DNA from: Taiwanofungus camphoratus
Lineage: Eukaryota; Basidiomycota; Agaricomycetes; Polyporales; Taiwanofungaceae
Reading direction: 5' to 3'
Assembly: GCA_003999685.1 (NCBI GenBank)
Contig: CP021221.1
Location: forward strand, 1,736,001-1,800,000
DNA: 64,000 nt
Below, piece after piece: positions 35,272-48,762 of the stretch. Made by a program: the position numbers and the translations under genes. How positions within the stretch are numbered: the first letter of the stretch is position 1; each line of letters begins with the position of its first letter. Under the pieces are notes generated by a model that saw only the letters and a program-made list of their open reading frames with translations, was not told the DNA's origin and did not search any database.

Positions 35272-36935
35272 ATGCCATCACCTGCCAAGCCAAAGGTTCT
35301 TATTGTCGGTGCTGGTATATTCGGGCTGAGCACAGCATTTTACCTTGCTGAAGATGGTATTGCGTTCTCGTCGCCTCCTTTCTGTGTTTTGCTGACGGCA
35401 GCGGAAGGCTATGATATCACAATTGTTGACCAGCACGCATACGATTCTGAAGATTGGAAATTGAATCCCGGGTCGACCGCGGCTTCTGTCGATGAGAACA
35501 AGATCTTCCGGGCGTCGTATGGAGACGAATTGTACTATCAACGACTGGCTTATGAGGCTCGCGCTGTTTGGAAGGCATGGAACGAGGAGCTAGGTCCTGG
35601 AAACGAGCTCTTCATAGAATCAGGCATGCTTCGTGTCCAGCATTCCAGCATTTTGAGTGAGCTGGAACGTCAGACCCTCGAGAACATGACTGCGGAGGGA
35701 CTGCGGGACACCCAGTTCGTCATGTCGGATGAGGAAGATGTACGAAGGGCAGGTAAAAAGGGCTGGGCGCATAAGCTCTTGAAGTTTATGATACCGGACA
35801 ACGATGGAAAAGAGACTTTCGAGGCCGTGCTGGATTCCACTGCTGGATATGTCTATCCCAGCAAGGCTTGCGCCTTTCTCGCCGGAAAGCTCCGCACTAA
35901 GGGTGCTCAATTCGTCCTTGGTCCTGGGAAGGGCACCTTTGTGTCTTTCCGGGTCGAAGGTTCAGGTAGTTCAAAACGCGTAATCGGAATCGTCACCCAA
36001 GATGGGAAGGAACATGATGCAGACCTTGTCATCATGGCCAGTAAGTGCTGATTTAGTCCGTGTTTCGTCCGCTTATGACTTCGATCATATCAGGTGGTTC
36101 AGCAACACCTACACTCGTCCCCGAGGCTGGTTCGGTTCCTATGATTGAAGCAACCTCTGGAAGTGTTGTCTCAATTCGACTCCCTCCTCGCAAGGAAGCG
36201 CCCGAACTCTGGGACAAATATTCTCAGGAAAAATGGCCTGTTATCATAGGTCATGACCCCGACCCTTTGAGGAAAGAAGTCGGCAGCCGCAGTATGTATT
36301 CCTTTCCCAGAACCCATGATGGACTGGTCAAAGTAGGCTATCGAGTTACCAAAGTGAGAAGTTTCTCATGTGATTTTCCTGTTGGTAATGACTCAATGAT
36401 CCACGTCTCTCACAGTACACAAACTACGCCATGCTTCCCGGTTTTCCACGTCCGATATCGGTTCCCTTACGACCTGGCATTGACGATACTTCTGTACCGT
36501 TAAAGTCTATCGAAGCAATAAAAACATACGTCTCGACTTTCATGCCCGACTTAGCTGCTTTGCCCATTGCAGTGACCCGACTTTGCTTTTACACCGACAC
36601 AGTGGATAACTCATTCCTCATTGACTATATCCCTGGTTACAATAACTCTCTTTTCATCTGCACCGGCGGAAGCGGACATGGCGCTAAATTCACGCCCATA
36701 CTTGGGAAGGTACGCTTCCGCATGGGGCGTCCGCTTCGAGCACTGACCGTTTATTTATTTTTAGCATGTCCGCGACATCATTCAGAAGAAACCCAGGACG
36801 GAGCTTACTTATCTGTGGCGCTGGCGCCCGGAATTGCCGCTGGCAAATGGACTCGAAGAAGGACCTGACGGGCCGAGGACGCTAGGCAAGCAGAAGAGGG
36901 CGACCGCTGAAGACCTGAGTCGAGCTGGGTGGTAA
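35272..36935 (+). CDS. FAD-dependent amine oxidase, fructosyl-amino-acid/sarcosine oxidase type
   Basis: Five exons (35272-35356, 35408-36040, 36094-36353, 36416-36709, 36765-36935) give 480 residues. The N-terminal dinucleotide fold is VLIVGAGIFGLSTAFYLAED with the acidic end of the second strand in ITIVDQHAYD. LNPGSTAASVDENKIFRASY covers the flavin-contact SxDxxKxxRxxY motif of MSOX/FAOX enzymes. Near the end, NSFLIDYIPGY and FICTGGSGHGAKFTPILGK form the second FAD-binding block with its GGSGHGFK-like motif. Members oxidise secondary amines (fructosyl amino acids, sarcosine, saccharopine) with O2; the substrate cannot be told here. No PTS1 is visible: the C-terminus is SRAGW. The exon 2 acceptor could also lie 6 nt earlier, adding two residues. 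Confidence 0.87.
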
Positions 36936-39093
36936 GAACGTTTATACGGGCTTATTGAGTCTCAGTGTTAGCATTCGTCCTGTTGTATGAAATGGAGAAT
37001 CAAGGAAATTCTTTTACTCTCTACTTGCCTACTACTACTCAGCTGTCTGATGTTCTGGCTCAAAGGCCTCAGTTAAAGCTGGACTGCGCTGGCAGGACTA
37101 TTTACAGCTGTTGATGGAAGACGCGATTGCACGTGACGATGCGACCGTGTCGGAGCAACGCGTTCCACTTGATCGACTGATCATGTACTCTGTCCCCTCG
37201 AGCACAATTATTTACATTGTCAACTGCCATCACCTCCGTTATAAAGATAGTTGTCTCTCAATAATTGAAGTCAAGTATGCTTTGTCGGATGATACTAGTA
37301 ACTGCCCATCTCATTCTAGATCAGTGAATTCTGTCGTACACTGGAGACCGTCAATCACTTCCTTCTACTGTGCCGATGATTCCGCGAACAGAGACGAGCA
37401 CTTCGAATAGCCATCGGCAGAAGCGCTAATTCGATTAAGGCCGTTCTAGGTAACCCAAAGCACTACAAAGTGACCGTGAAATTCGTACAGGCAACAGGAC
37501 ACTTCCAACATCGCAATATAAAGAACAGGTAACACTCCAGGCACTCCGAACGCTGTTACCTGCATCACTGCAGATACCTTTTATCGTACGACGCACCAGC
37601 ATCGTAGCTGCTCGCATCCTCGGGCTTGTCATCCAGTCTTTCTTGTTCACCTCAGCGAAACACCACCTCGACATGTCCCGCAATACATAACTTCATCTCA
37701 TTCCACACCTTGCCTAACCTGCAGTGTATATTTGTATGCTTGCCTACTTCAGAGATCCAGGGAGTTCTGATGGGAGGTGGGGGACCACTGACCAGCTTCC
37801 TGCCACCGCAAGATGATGAGATCCTCAGTACCATTGTACTGTTAAAGGACAGCAGGTTTAGAATCGGGTTCTCTTGCGTTTAATCGCCGGATATCAGACA
37901 AGCATACATTAAATTTCGTGATACATAGTTTGAATTTAGTACATATACCGTCGAGGTGGTAGTAGTTAGTTATACATAGGTACAACAGTAGATCGTGCAC
38001 CATAGGTGCTTAGGTGCCTGAAGCACGTAAATTGATTTCATCGTCATCATTCTGGATCAGATGCTGACTCAATTCGGAAGGCCTCACTTAACTCTCTATC
38101 TTTAATTGCATTCCTACATGTCCTAGAGCTCAGTCACATGGCGTCTCCGCAACTCTTTGCCCTATCGCTAGTTCTGCTATAGATAAGCTTCCGCCGTTAG
38201 CTCTCGGTTCACCATTGTCCACTTCCAGTGACTCGCGATCGGATATTCCATATTCAAGTGTTTGAAGGCACAAAGCGAAGCGCTCCCCGGAGACAGGCAA
38301 GAATCGGAGAAAATCAAGGAAGGAAAGATGCCTCAGCATCCTATTGTACGCCTTGCGCATCTCCCAATGTACGCGGGCTGGCATAGACCGATGACCGCTC
38401 CAGCCCTATGATTTTCTCATTACGGACATAAGCAACCAATTCGTGCAGGCTACGAAAGACCAAAAAACCAACACAGCAGGAGAAGACTCGGAGGAATGGT
38501 CCGGGTTGACTACGCCCTTGAATTGAGCAAAATGGAGTGTCTGGATCCGATGCCCTTCAGTGACTCTGTGAGATAACACTCCGATAACCGGATGTTTTCC
38601 TGGCATGCGAAGTAGGAAATCATGGGCGTAAATCTACACTGGATTACGCCCAGCCATGAAAGGTCGTGAATATGAGCGCTTGGAAGAAAAGGAACCAGGA
38701 CCTTCCAGGCTCAATATTATGTGACGATACTTGCAAAAAACGCTGGGGCTCAATGCTCATTCGAAGAGTTGAGCAGAACTGTATGTAAAGGGGCAATGGT
38801 CAGGCGAAGCTTCTTTCCTATCGTTTGGAACATACGCTCATGCGTACGCAGGAGTCGGTGGGTTTAAGCTCGAACCAATTTCCACCCACTTGATTAGTCG
38901 TCCCATCAGGGGCTCGTGGTTGGGGTCTGCGTGCGGTGATTCGAGAAAGGCTCAATTGTTTCATCTCAATGTAGTGCACATTTCGTAGTTGCATAGAGCA
39001 AGCGCCCGTATCGGAATCGGCGATCTAGGCCTGACATATTTACACCTGTTGATCAGTGACTTTATCCTCCGAACAGAATAAGCTGGGACTTGC
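36936..39093. other. Long intergenic region, no supported gene
   Basis: 2158 bp. Frames of 65-100 codons occur on both strands (for example plus 37111-37410, minus 37435-37683 and minus 38130-38384). The minus frame at 38130-38384 begins with ATG and would encode 84 residues, but I know no family and see no splice partner. No long repeat or RNA gene was found. A small or lineage-specific gene could be hidden here. Confidence 0.4.
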
Positions 39094-40088
39094 ATGGCTT
39101 CTCAATTGGGCTCACTTTCTCAATTCACGTCGGAAGCAGGCCCTTCAAGGTCTCACTCATCGAGCGACGACCTTGAATCCCAACACGATCCACAGGAGGA
39201 ACTCAATGGTGAATCCCCTGATGAGAATGGTCTGGGAGAAGGGATGGTCCTAGAAGGCTTTGCTGGACCGTCTGACAGAATAGTCAAGCCTCTGACCGTT
39301 GAGGCCCTCTCTGCCTTCAAGGATGCCCAAGAGAAAACTGGTGTTATTTATATATCGCGCATACCGCCTGGTATGCGGCCTACGAAAGTGAGACATATCA
39401 TGAGTGCGTATGGGGAGGTCGGCCGGGTGTATCTACAACAAGAAGGTGCGCAGGGTGCTTCTTTATACTCGACAGATACTCATGTTGGCGACCTCATATA
39501 CGACAGACCCTAAGCGCGCCTACTTGAGACGGAAGTACACTTCCACGAAGAAGGCACATTTCACTGAAGGCTGGGTAGAGTTCAAGGACAAGAGGGTTGC
39601 GCGCTCTGTTGCAGAGATGTTAAATGCCCAGCCAATTGGAGGCAAGAAAGGGACGAGATGGCGGGATGATGTCTGGACGATGAAATACTTGCCAAAATTC
39701 AAATGGAGCATGCTGACTGAACAAATTGGTACGAGTACTTTGCACTATTGTCAGTGCACTCATGCTCAACGGTGTGTTAGCTCATGAAGCAGCAGCCCAT
39801 GCAGCTCAACTGCGTGTGGAACTGTCGCAATCACGATGGGAGCAGCGGGAGTATCTCAAGAATGTTGAGCTTGCTAGGGTGCTAGATAAACGCGCTGAAA
39901 GGAAACGGAAAGCGGAGAACGAAGTCTCGGAGGAGGACTTGACGCGTTCACGAGAAGACAGAAGGCGAGAGAGCAAAGACTTGCGTCAGGTGGATAAACC
40001 GACGAAAAAGTTAAAGCGTTTACCTGAAATCGCTACCAATTCCGCTGCAGACGGGCAATTAGACAATGTACTAGGTAGCATATTTTAG
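39094..40088 (+). CDS. ESF2: Pre-rRNA processing factor ESF2 (ABT1 family, RRM)
   Basis: Nucleolar SSU-processome factor that works with the helicase Dbp8 in 18S rRNA maturation. Three exons (39094-39445, 39507-39728, 39781-40088) give 293 residues. The acidic Ser-rich N-terminus is followed by an [23 protein letters not shown] (RNP2 side), [12 protein letters not shown], then [20 protein letters not shown] and [20 protein letters not shown], the ESF2/ABT1 hallmark. A basic coiled-coil C-terminus begins [20 protein letters not shown]. Lies 281 bp upstream of ARS2 on the same strand. Confidence 0.92.
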
Positions 40089-40369
40089 ACAGAAATGGAA
40101 GGCTTTGGAAAGTGAAATGAACCTGTAGTATTTCAAGCGGAGATAGGAATGTCTGGTAAGGTGACAGCTTGCCGTCCCTCTGCGTTTCGCATCGCGAACA
40201 CATTGAGCTTGGCTCAGCGAGCATCGAGAAAGCCGTGCTCGTCGTCGTGTCGCGTCCCAAGAGGTCTGTGCTTCCATCATGCTCGACTACTCTCTCTCAC
40301 AGGCATTCATGATCAGTCTTCGTGTAATCTCTTCTCTTTTCTCTCTCTCCTCAGTCCCTTTCTCTGAAC

Positions 40370-43300
40370 ATGTCGTCTTGGGCTGGTACTGCTTATCCTC
40401 CTCCCTCTCTACCTCCTCGTGGACGCTCGCGTTCTCGTTCCCCGTATCGTGGTGCCTATCCTCCGAGACCAGCGATGGGATCATATCCCGATACAGCTTA
40501 CCCAGCGGATCCCTATCGTGCCGACTGGGAGGCGTACGATAGGGATCGAGCATGGGCGAATTACGAAAGAGAAAGAGCAGCCTATGAATATAGTAGGCGT
40601 GGAAGAAGTCGTAGTCCTCCTGCTGATGAAAGTTAGTTCACTTTCTCATCGTTTTGTGTAATGTGACTCAAGTTGACATTTTTCAGCTGGCAGAAAGCGT
40701 CGAAGATCATTATCGCCATGGGAGAGAGACCGCTACGAACCCAGGCCTCGATATGCTGACGATTATGGTATTTCACATTCAGACCTCATGAATTGGACTG
40801 TTTTTGACTTTGTTGCAGATACTCATTCTCGTGGGTACGGATATGGATCACCACACCGTGGTCAATATCCACCACCTCCGCCATACGGTTCTTCACGGCG
40901 TGCTCCTCCGGATCCGCATACTTTCGACTACCCAGCGTCCTTAAAGCAGTATGCTGAATGGTTTCGTTACTTTTATCCTCAGCAAGCTATCGAAGAGGAT
41001 AATGCGGACAAGGCCGCGGAGCAGGAAGCAGGGGATGGTTCTAAACCCCGTAATGGTATCAAATCTCGATGGGAGAAGTATAAAAAGGAATTTGCTGCTG
41101 GTCAGGTCAGTGCGCATTCATCCCAGGGAGTGTCCTCTTCGATGTCTTTCTTGTACACATGGAAATGCGGCTTACATTCCCTCATTTTTGCAGCTCCAGC
41201 GCATGTTTGATCATCATCGCAAATCACCTTGGTTTGCTGAAAAGTACGATCCTTCTCCAGAGTACGAGAAGATGCGTGCGCGTGTCAGAGAGCGCGGCTG
41301 GAGAGGCAGAATTGACCAATTTGTCGTTGATCTCGATACTGGCAAATACGACCCTGACCTAAATGAACCTGAGCCGGAAGCTGCCGCGCCAGTGAAGGAC
41401 AATGTTCCGAATGGCGAGACTGCTGATGGCACTGAGACAAACTACGCGCAGGCCGCTGCTCCCGTAGAAGCCAAAGCCAACGCTAATGGTGACGACGAGA
41501 TGCAGTTCAATGTGGAAGCTGAAGATGAGGGTGGCGATAATGATGCCAACCGTGGTGACACCAACGGCAAATCTTCTAGCGACAACAGGCGCAATAACCG
41601 AGGCGAAGAGATATCAGTGCAGCCTGAGGGGAATCAGGTGATGATTCGGACCATTCCACCAGATATCGGACGGGCGAAATTAGAAGATGTAAGTATTATA
41701 GATCTTAGTAAACACATTATGTAGTTATTAACGAATGTGTACAGGCTTGTGGAAAAATCCCCGGCTTCGTATACCTTGCACTTGGAGACCCTCTACAGAA
41801 GAGGAACTACTATCGCGCAGGGTGGCTGAGGTTCCGTGACAATGCTGACATGTCCACAGTCATGGCTGAACTCTCCGATAAAAAGGTATGTTTAGACCGT
41901 CAGTCTTTGTTCGTGCTACTCACGAAAACCACCCTAGATTGAAGGATTCAAATTACATGTGGCCCATATCACGAAGCCATTCACCAGCAGGATTCGTTAT
42001 GCTCCTGAGGTTGCAAGTAAGCCGGACAGGCTGGCCAAAGATTTACAACAGGCAAGATGGCTGTCGTCACGTTTGCAAGAGGAGTACAGGGGCTTGCGCA
42101 CAGTGAGAGTGGAGCAGAAAAAGCAAAGCAGTGGAGATGATTCAGAGGAAAAAAACGAAGAGCAGCCTGACATTGTCATGACTGATGCTGCAGATGACGA
42201 GGACGATGATCACATAGATCCGAAGGAGATTGGGAGTGATGTGATTGTCAGACGAGTTGAGAAGATCATGGCGGATATGCGAGATCGAGGTCTCGTGGAT
42301 GCTAATGACGAGAAAGCTGTCGCAGAGAAGAAGGTAGGGTCTTGTTATGATAATAGTGCGCTCTACTAATGCCACTTTCACAGACGGTAGTAGCCCTGGA
42401 CTTGTACCTTGCCTACCTTCGTGCTGCGTTTCACACTTGCTATTACTGCGCAGTTGTTACGGATCATCTAGAGGAATTGCAACGGAAGTGTGTGAAGCAT
42501 CTGAGGAAGCCCATGTCAAAAACGTTACTTCAAGAAGTGAAAGCTGCAGAAGCAGCGAAGGCTGAGAAGGAACAACAAGCACAAGGAGAAGGGGACCAAG
42601 AAAAGACAAAAGAGAAGGATAAAGAGGCATCTACGAAGGAGAAGTTATCAGAAAATCGGGACTGGAAGCGAAATGGTACGTGCACATACCCTAGTTCACT
42701 TTGAGTGTGAATTCAGTTTTCTTATTGCAGACGAGAGATGGCTTGAATGGCTTGATTCTAAGATGGCAGTATTGATTCACCGCAATGATATTGACCCTCG
42801 AGACTACGGTGGCAAAAGTTACCAAGAGTAGGTATATGACTCTCATGAGCGTTCAAATGGATGCTCACTGTCATTCAGGGAGTTAACAAAGGCTGTGGAA
42901 CCCTACATCAAGCAAGAAGATGAGGGCAAGTACCGTTGCAAGACATGCCAGAAACTGTTCAAGGCCCCTTCTTTCATTGAGAAGCACGTTGCTAATAAAC
43001 ATTCTGAGCTCGTGAAGCACCTTGAGGAGGTGCGAGTGCTCTTAGATCGCATCTTTCAGAAAAGCTTTACCAAAACTCGTTCCTGTAGATTCCTTATTTT
43101 AACAACTTTGCGCTTGACCCTCATCACATCCAGCCATTTGCTCATCCGCCTACCCCGGTGGGCAATAGTCAAGCGCCACCTCCTCAGGCTTACGGTTTAC
43201 AAGGGCCTGCTTATCCTCCTGATTACGGACGCCCTGCCCCCTATTCAGCTTCATATGGAGGTTATCCTCCGCCGTACCCTAATGGCAACTATTGGGACCC

Positions 43301-43655
43301 GTATGGGTATCCTTACCCTCCCCCGAGTGCATATCCTCCTCCGCCCCCACCACGTAGGGACGAGGTCGTGACGGCTCGCCGCCTCAGTGATCGTATCACT
43401 GGGTACGCTCCTGGGCACGAACATGTCGTTGAACCTCCGTCGGTACCAGCCTCTGCCGGACTTCCTCCCAAACCTATTGGGGCGACCCTCGAGCCCGGTC
43501 CGGGTGGACGGAGAGGTGGACGTGGAGGCGCTGGCGGGCCGCCACCTCCGCCGCCGCCTGACGCGAAGGAGGATCCCAGAGCCGCTGCGGGTAAGAAAGT
43601 CAGCTATCATGACATGGATTTGGTAGCTGAGGGGGACGTTGAATTGACATATTAA
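40370..43655 (+). CDS. ARS2: ARS2/Serrate homolog (S. pombe Pir2 type)
   Basis: Nuclear RNA-processing scaffold that links the cap-binding complex to RNA decay, 3'-end processing and heterochromatin. Ten exons (40370-40631, 40687-40767, 40819-41105, 41194-41688, 41745-41885, 41938-42333, 42384-42675, 42731-42827, 42879-43029, 43089-43655) give 922 residues. The N-terminus is RS/RD-rich. The conserved core begins TFDYPASLKQYAEWFRYFYP and MFDHHRKSPWFAEKYDPSPE. The zinc finger is KYRCKTCQKLFKAPSFIEKH plus VANKH. IPYFNNFALDPHHIQPF follows, then a Pro/Tyr/Gly-rich and RGG-like tail ending in SYHDMDLVAEGDVELTY, the conserved extreme C-terminus. Confidence 0.93.
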
Positions 43656-44396
43656 ACTATGTATTATTTGTCACGAGCTCTCATGTAGCCGGAGCGAGTC
43701 AAAGTCAGTATTATTCTTTTTAGTGATATCTTCATTGTCAATGCATACTTCGGATAATGCCACCAGGGTGTTTTCTTGACGAGGGAGGCTTACGGTTTGA
43801 CAACATGTAATGTACTTTTCTCACCTTCAGGAAATCCTTAAATATGATTTTGGCAAAACCTCCTTCAAATGGCGTTTGTTGCCAAGATATCGTACTCCAA
43901 ATAAGTTATGTAAGACTTACCCCAGGTCTTCCTGCTGGCGGCTTGAGCTTGATCACGATCTAAGAGGAGATCTGAGATGGTAAGCGGTAGTACGTGAACG
44001 ACGTGCGACCCTGGCTATGTACCCCACAGCAAAGTGGTCTCTTCATTTCAAGCTCGTCGCTGTAATCAATCCTGAGCGGAAGAGTTATCACGAACACCTA
44101 CGAATGTTCACCTAATATCCATAGTTCTGCCTATAAGATGAGCGCGCACTGAGCCGACAGGCCTGGCGGCAGTGCCAGGCTGACTGAGTGCGGGGTGTAT
44201 TTGGTTGTATTTGCACGCTTCGGGCCAACTTTGGATCTAGTCTGCGCATGTTAGAGCTGCTACCGTCGGGTCTGAAAGGCCTCGCCGTCGTCCACGTTCA
44301 CGATTGCCCGCCTTTCCCTCCTCTATTGCTCGCTTTTTCGAGGGCCTTCCCATCGTGTTCGTGTCTGGCCCCTCGCCTTGCCTGCAGCCATCGCCG
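43656..44396. other. Intergenic between ARS2 and SSK1
   Basis: 741 bp. Left part is AT-rich 3' flank; the right 200 bp is GC-rich and C/T-rich, likely the SSK1 promoter and leader. The open frame continues upstream of the SSK1 ATG to 44304 without another ATG. No other feature seen. Confidence 0.5.
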
Positions 44397-47300
44397 ATGC
44401 CTGGGGCGAAATTGCCATCTGTACGCCTTCCGACCGTCGTTGCAGGTCAAGGAGTCGTCGAAGAGGCCTTGGGAGACGACGGGATTGCCGTGGAACTTCC
44501 ATCCTCCAGAAAGTTCGGTTTTGCGTGGCCAGCTGAGCCGCCTCCCCCTGTCACGCTGCCGCTGACGGCTGAGCGACCTGCCGGTGTGCAACTCAGTTCG
44601 TCAGAAGGAGAGACTGATGTATCAGAGGACGAACTTAGCCATCCCGTCAGAAGAGCCACAAAGCCAGAGGAAGGCGACGAATCCGAATTCGTGACGCCGA
44701 CCAACCATCTGAACTCAGACCAAAATCCAATGGATCAGGGGGTGCAGCTACCAGCTCTTCCTCGGTTTTCGAGAGCGTTTTCTATGCCTTTGCCATCTCA
44801 GCTTGAGTCTTTGCGCAACCCGAGGAGAGCTTCCTCTCCTGGTGGTGAAACTTCGCCTACGGTCATCGAGTTGCCACCGGAGTTCGGTCACTTCCAGGAG
44901 CTCTCCTTAGAACTGGCAGATTCTGTACAGATGGTTATCCAGACCTTGCTTCAATTGTCGCCTCCACAAGTTCTGGATCCAGCCAAGGAGCAGTTCTCTG
45001 CTTGCTCGTTATCTATTCCGACTCCCTCCATATCTGCCATGTTTACGTCTATGAAGAATCTAAATTACATGTCTGCGAATATGTCAGCCCTTAGTCTCGA
45101 CCCTCCTATGCAGCAAGCGTCCGATAGTGGCGAATGGATTCGAACCGGCGATGGTTGCATAACACGGAACGATTTTGATGTTGGTGAGATGTTGCAGAGC
45201 GTTGGAGATGTTCTGAGCGGCGTGGCTGCTCAAGCTGGGGTTGATCTTGCGCTGTTCCACGGCGACTTGGGCATGAAGCATGTCGCCGTCAAAGGCGACG
45301 AAAGTGGCATTTCGTTTGCTTTGTCTCATGTGAGTGACAGCAAGTGAATTCTGGGAAAAGCAACAACTCACTTAGTGTTCAGGTAGTTCGCCAAGTCATT
45401 AGTACTGCATCGCGAGGGGACACCGTTGAAATCGGTTTGTTCATAGAGTCGGCACGTACTTTTGCCACTGTATCAGATTCTGGAGAAAATTCGCGGCTCA
45501 GAGAGCGTTCGTCATCTCCCATAACTGATGTCGATGGACCCCTTCGGTGTACATTCCACATCGCTCACAGGTTTTCAGCTGTGGAGTCAGCAGAATCAAA
45601 TAACGTTGACGCGTTCGAAAGCGATAGTGTTCCCCAATCCCCGAGCCTTTCCTCTTTCGCACGGCCTCAGCCATGTCTCAAAACTCTGTTCCTACGACGT
45701 CTTCTCCGACATATCGGTGCTTCTCTCGAAGCCGATGTTCGACCTCAAACCCCCTCCGTTCAGCGTCCTTACGAACTCACGGTCATATTGGATCGTGGCT
45801 CGCCCTTCGTAGTTGATCCCGGCATCGATCTCCCACCAGAGGATGCAGCCTGCCTAGATCACCCAGAATTCCGAATTGCGCACGAGCCAACCCTTCAGCA
45901 ATTAACCCAGTTCGCGGAATCATTGAGAGGGAAAAAGGTTACTTTATTTGCTCACCCCAAAGGTGCTTTCGCTCAACACCTCACGAGCTATCTCACTACC
46001 TGGGGTCTGGATGTAAGTCATGTGTCCACAGAGCCAGGTGCCGAGTCCGAACATGGCGAAACAAGTCCTGAAGCTGGGACTAGTTCCGGCCCAGGACGGG
46101 ATGGTTCCGATGTTCCATCACAGTCCACTAACACTGCAGTTCCCGCAGAGCCCTACTCATTCGTTCTTATTGATGATGATGTGGAAGTGCTACGCAGCAA
46201 GTTGCAGAAAATACGAGCAGAGCAGGCTTACCCGCTGAATCTCCACAACCGAAAACGTCCTTCTCTGGCAACCAACCATCGTCCACGTTCCTCCCCACAA
46301 GTTACCCGGGTCGTGGGATTCACACCATCATCCGCGTCATTTACACAGCAGGTGGTCCTTGTCCACTTCACCTCCCTCTCGCACTTCAAGATGGTCAAAG
46401 ATATTGTACAGTCCGTTTTAAACCCTAATCTTGGTCCTTCCTTCCGTCTGCCTGAATGCATCGTCATCCCAAAGCCAGCTGGTCCACGCCGCGTCTTGAC
46501 TGCTCTGCATACGGCGGTAACAAAGCCTGTCGTGGACCCCTTCTTCTCTCCCATCGCCACTTCTCCAATCAGTCCAGGTTTCCATACCATGTCGCCCTTC
46601 TTTAACGTACCGGGAGCTGCCAAATCCCCTGGGGGTCGTTCGACTGCTAGCATTCGTACAGCGTCAGACCGATCTGCGAAGTCTCCCAAGGAACACATGG
46701 GAGACTCCTCCAATGGAGCATCATCACCTCGTGCAATGTCAGATGGCATGGAGTATTTCTCTGACACTGTTACTAAGCTAGGCCCATCGCCTGCTTCAGG
46801 ACTTGTCATTCAAAGTCCTGATGGTCAACCCGCGGGTATTGTTTTTCACCCAAAGGCGAAGAGGAGCAATGCATCGAGTCCCACAATGGAACGAAGTACA
46901 AGCTCTGGTGAAAACCCTGGACGCAGTCGAGGTGTTTCCTTGCGCCGCACATCAGACAATGACAAGAATGGCCTCCTTGCACATGGCGGGACGGACAGTG
47001 TTCGGCGTGGTCTGCGCCCACAGACCACCGCGAATGCTGACAGTGGTACTGAACATCGAGAGCCACCTGAAGGGATTCAGGGGAAGGGTAAAGGGCGACA
47101 GGTACTGGGCGATGTGGACATATTACCAATAGGTCAGGGTCAAGGCGGCGTCAGTCCTGGAGCCATTGACTTGTCCCCCAGTGAGCCACCTAGCTCGCAA
47201 GCTGGTCCACGAATCAATGCGAGGAGGAATGTCCACATTGATCCTCTCCTCCGTCATGCGTCAGATCCCCCACCGCCGCCTTCGCGCGCTGCGGGTCCTG

Positions 47301-48762
47301 CGATCCCACACGGGCGGAGAGGACAGAGACGAGCCAACGCTGACAATCCTGCTTCTCCTGCTTTAGCGCAAAAGAAAGGAAAAGGACTTCCGGAGACGAA
47401 TATCGTTCCACCGATCAGCGTGCTCATTGTTGATGGTGGGTTAGCCCTCTTTGGCTCTAGTGTATGCTCATCGTTCTCATGTCTCTGTTGATGTCAGACA
47501 ACCCTATTAACCAAACCATTCTTTCGACTTTCATGCAAAAGAAGAAAATCAAGTTCGACGTCGCCAAGAATGGTGAGGAAGCAGTTGCGAAATGGCGGTC
47601 TGGGGGGTTCCATCTCATCTTAGTGAGTGATATTTTCATTTATTCTCTAGTTATTCATTAATCCTACGATCATGTAGATGGACATTCAGATGCCTGTGAT
47701 GGATGGTATACAAGCGACAAAGGAGATCAGACGGATAGAGAAGCTTAACGCGGCTGGTGGTTTCCCATCCTCTCCTCAATCGGAAGGTCAACGAACCCCT
47801 TCAGACGTTTCTACGACGGGTTCATCCGCGACAACGACTCCCTCATATAGGTCCTCAGTTATCATTGTCGCGCTCACCGCCTCTTCTTTGCAAAGCGACC
47901 GTGTGACTGCTCTGGCCGCAGGATGTAACGATTTTCTTACGAAGCCAGTATCACTTCATTGGCTTAATAGCAAGATAATCGAGTGGGGTTCCATCAAGGC
48001 GCTCCAAATGTGGGCGGACATTCGGCCAGAAGTCGTCAAGAGCATTTCCCACGGACAAGCTGCGCAGGCTCAAAATGTCGCACGTCGTCTGCACGTGCCG
48101 GAAGGGCGGTCTACACCGACAGGATCAAGAAGCAGATCATCCTCTCTTAGCAAAACCATGCAAGCAGAGGGTGCGAGTGCGTATACGATTAGCACTCTGA
48201 GGTCGGAGAAGACCGTGACTCCAAACACGCCAGTGCATGGTGGCTCTCCAGGTGCATCCCGTCAATCCTATGAGACCGCGAACATGCGTGTTTCGACGTT
48301 GCCTTCTGCGGTATCTGGAAGTGAGTGATCAAGTCAACTGCACTACCAGAAGGATCTAATCGAATATGTCTCCGTGACTTTCACAGGTATCGCTGAGTCT
48401 GAAATACTTCCAGAGAATGCCAATGCAAGACACTCAGAAGGCTCATTAGCAGAACTTGTTCAAAACCGAAGTATGTCTCGATTCATTAGCGCTATCTAGT
48501 ACGTGAGCTAACTTCTTACGATATAGTTGAGGCTGTGCAGTCCGCTGGTGATATGGTCATCCCCTCTGATACGATGCGACTTCCTGATGTATCAGAGTCT
48601 GCCCAAACTACGATAATAGAAACCGATTCATCGGAACGCCCTGCAACTGCATCTGGTTCCCTCGATGGATCAAAAGATATAGCGCCGTCATCTGCTGATG
48701 AGTCTGCACCTCCAGGTCATGATGGTCAGCCGCCGCCGCCACCGCCACCGGAACCACAATGA
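44397..48762 (+). CDS. SSK1: SSK1-type response regulator of the HOG osmostress pathway
   Basis: Terminal response regulator that takes phosphate from an Ypd1-type phosphotransferase and, when unphosphorylated, activates the MAPKKK Ssk2/22. Six exons (44397-45329, 45383-47435, 47498-47622, 47678-48320, 48387-48470, 48527-48762) give 1357 residues. The receiver domain starts at about residue 985: PPISVLIVDDNPINQTILST (acid pocket), HLILMDIQMPVMDGI (phospho-acceptor Asp), IIVALTASS, and FLTKPVSLHWL (conserved Lys). KALQMWADIRPEVVKSIS after it is typical of fungal SSK1. The N-terminal 980 residues are Ser/Pro-rich, with two folded-looking blocks (about 44860-45330 and 45390-46020) that resemble a degenerate histidine-kinase-like region. 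The poly-Pro C-terminus ends PPPPPPPEPQ. Confidence 0.92.

Noticed and set aside
37435-38384. Minus-strand frames at 37435-37683 and 38130-38384 as genes
   Set aside because: Short, with no family features and no convincing splice partners; composition does not differ from the surrounding intergenic DNA.
44304-44396. Earlier start for SSK1
   Set aside because: The extension depends on a TTG codon; the first ATG in frame is at 44397.
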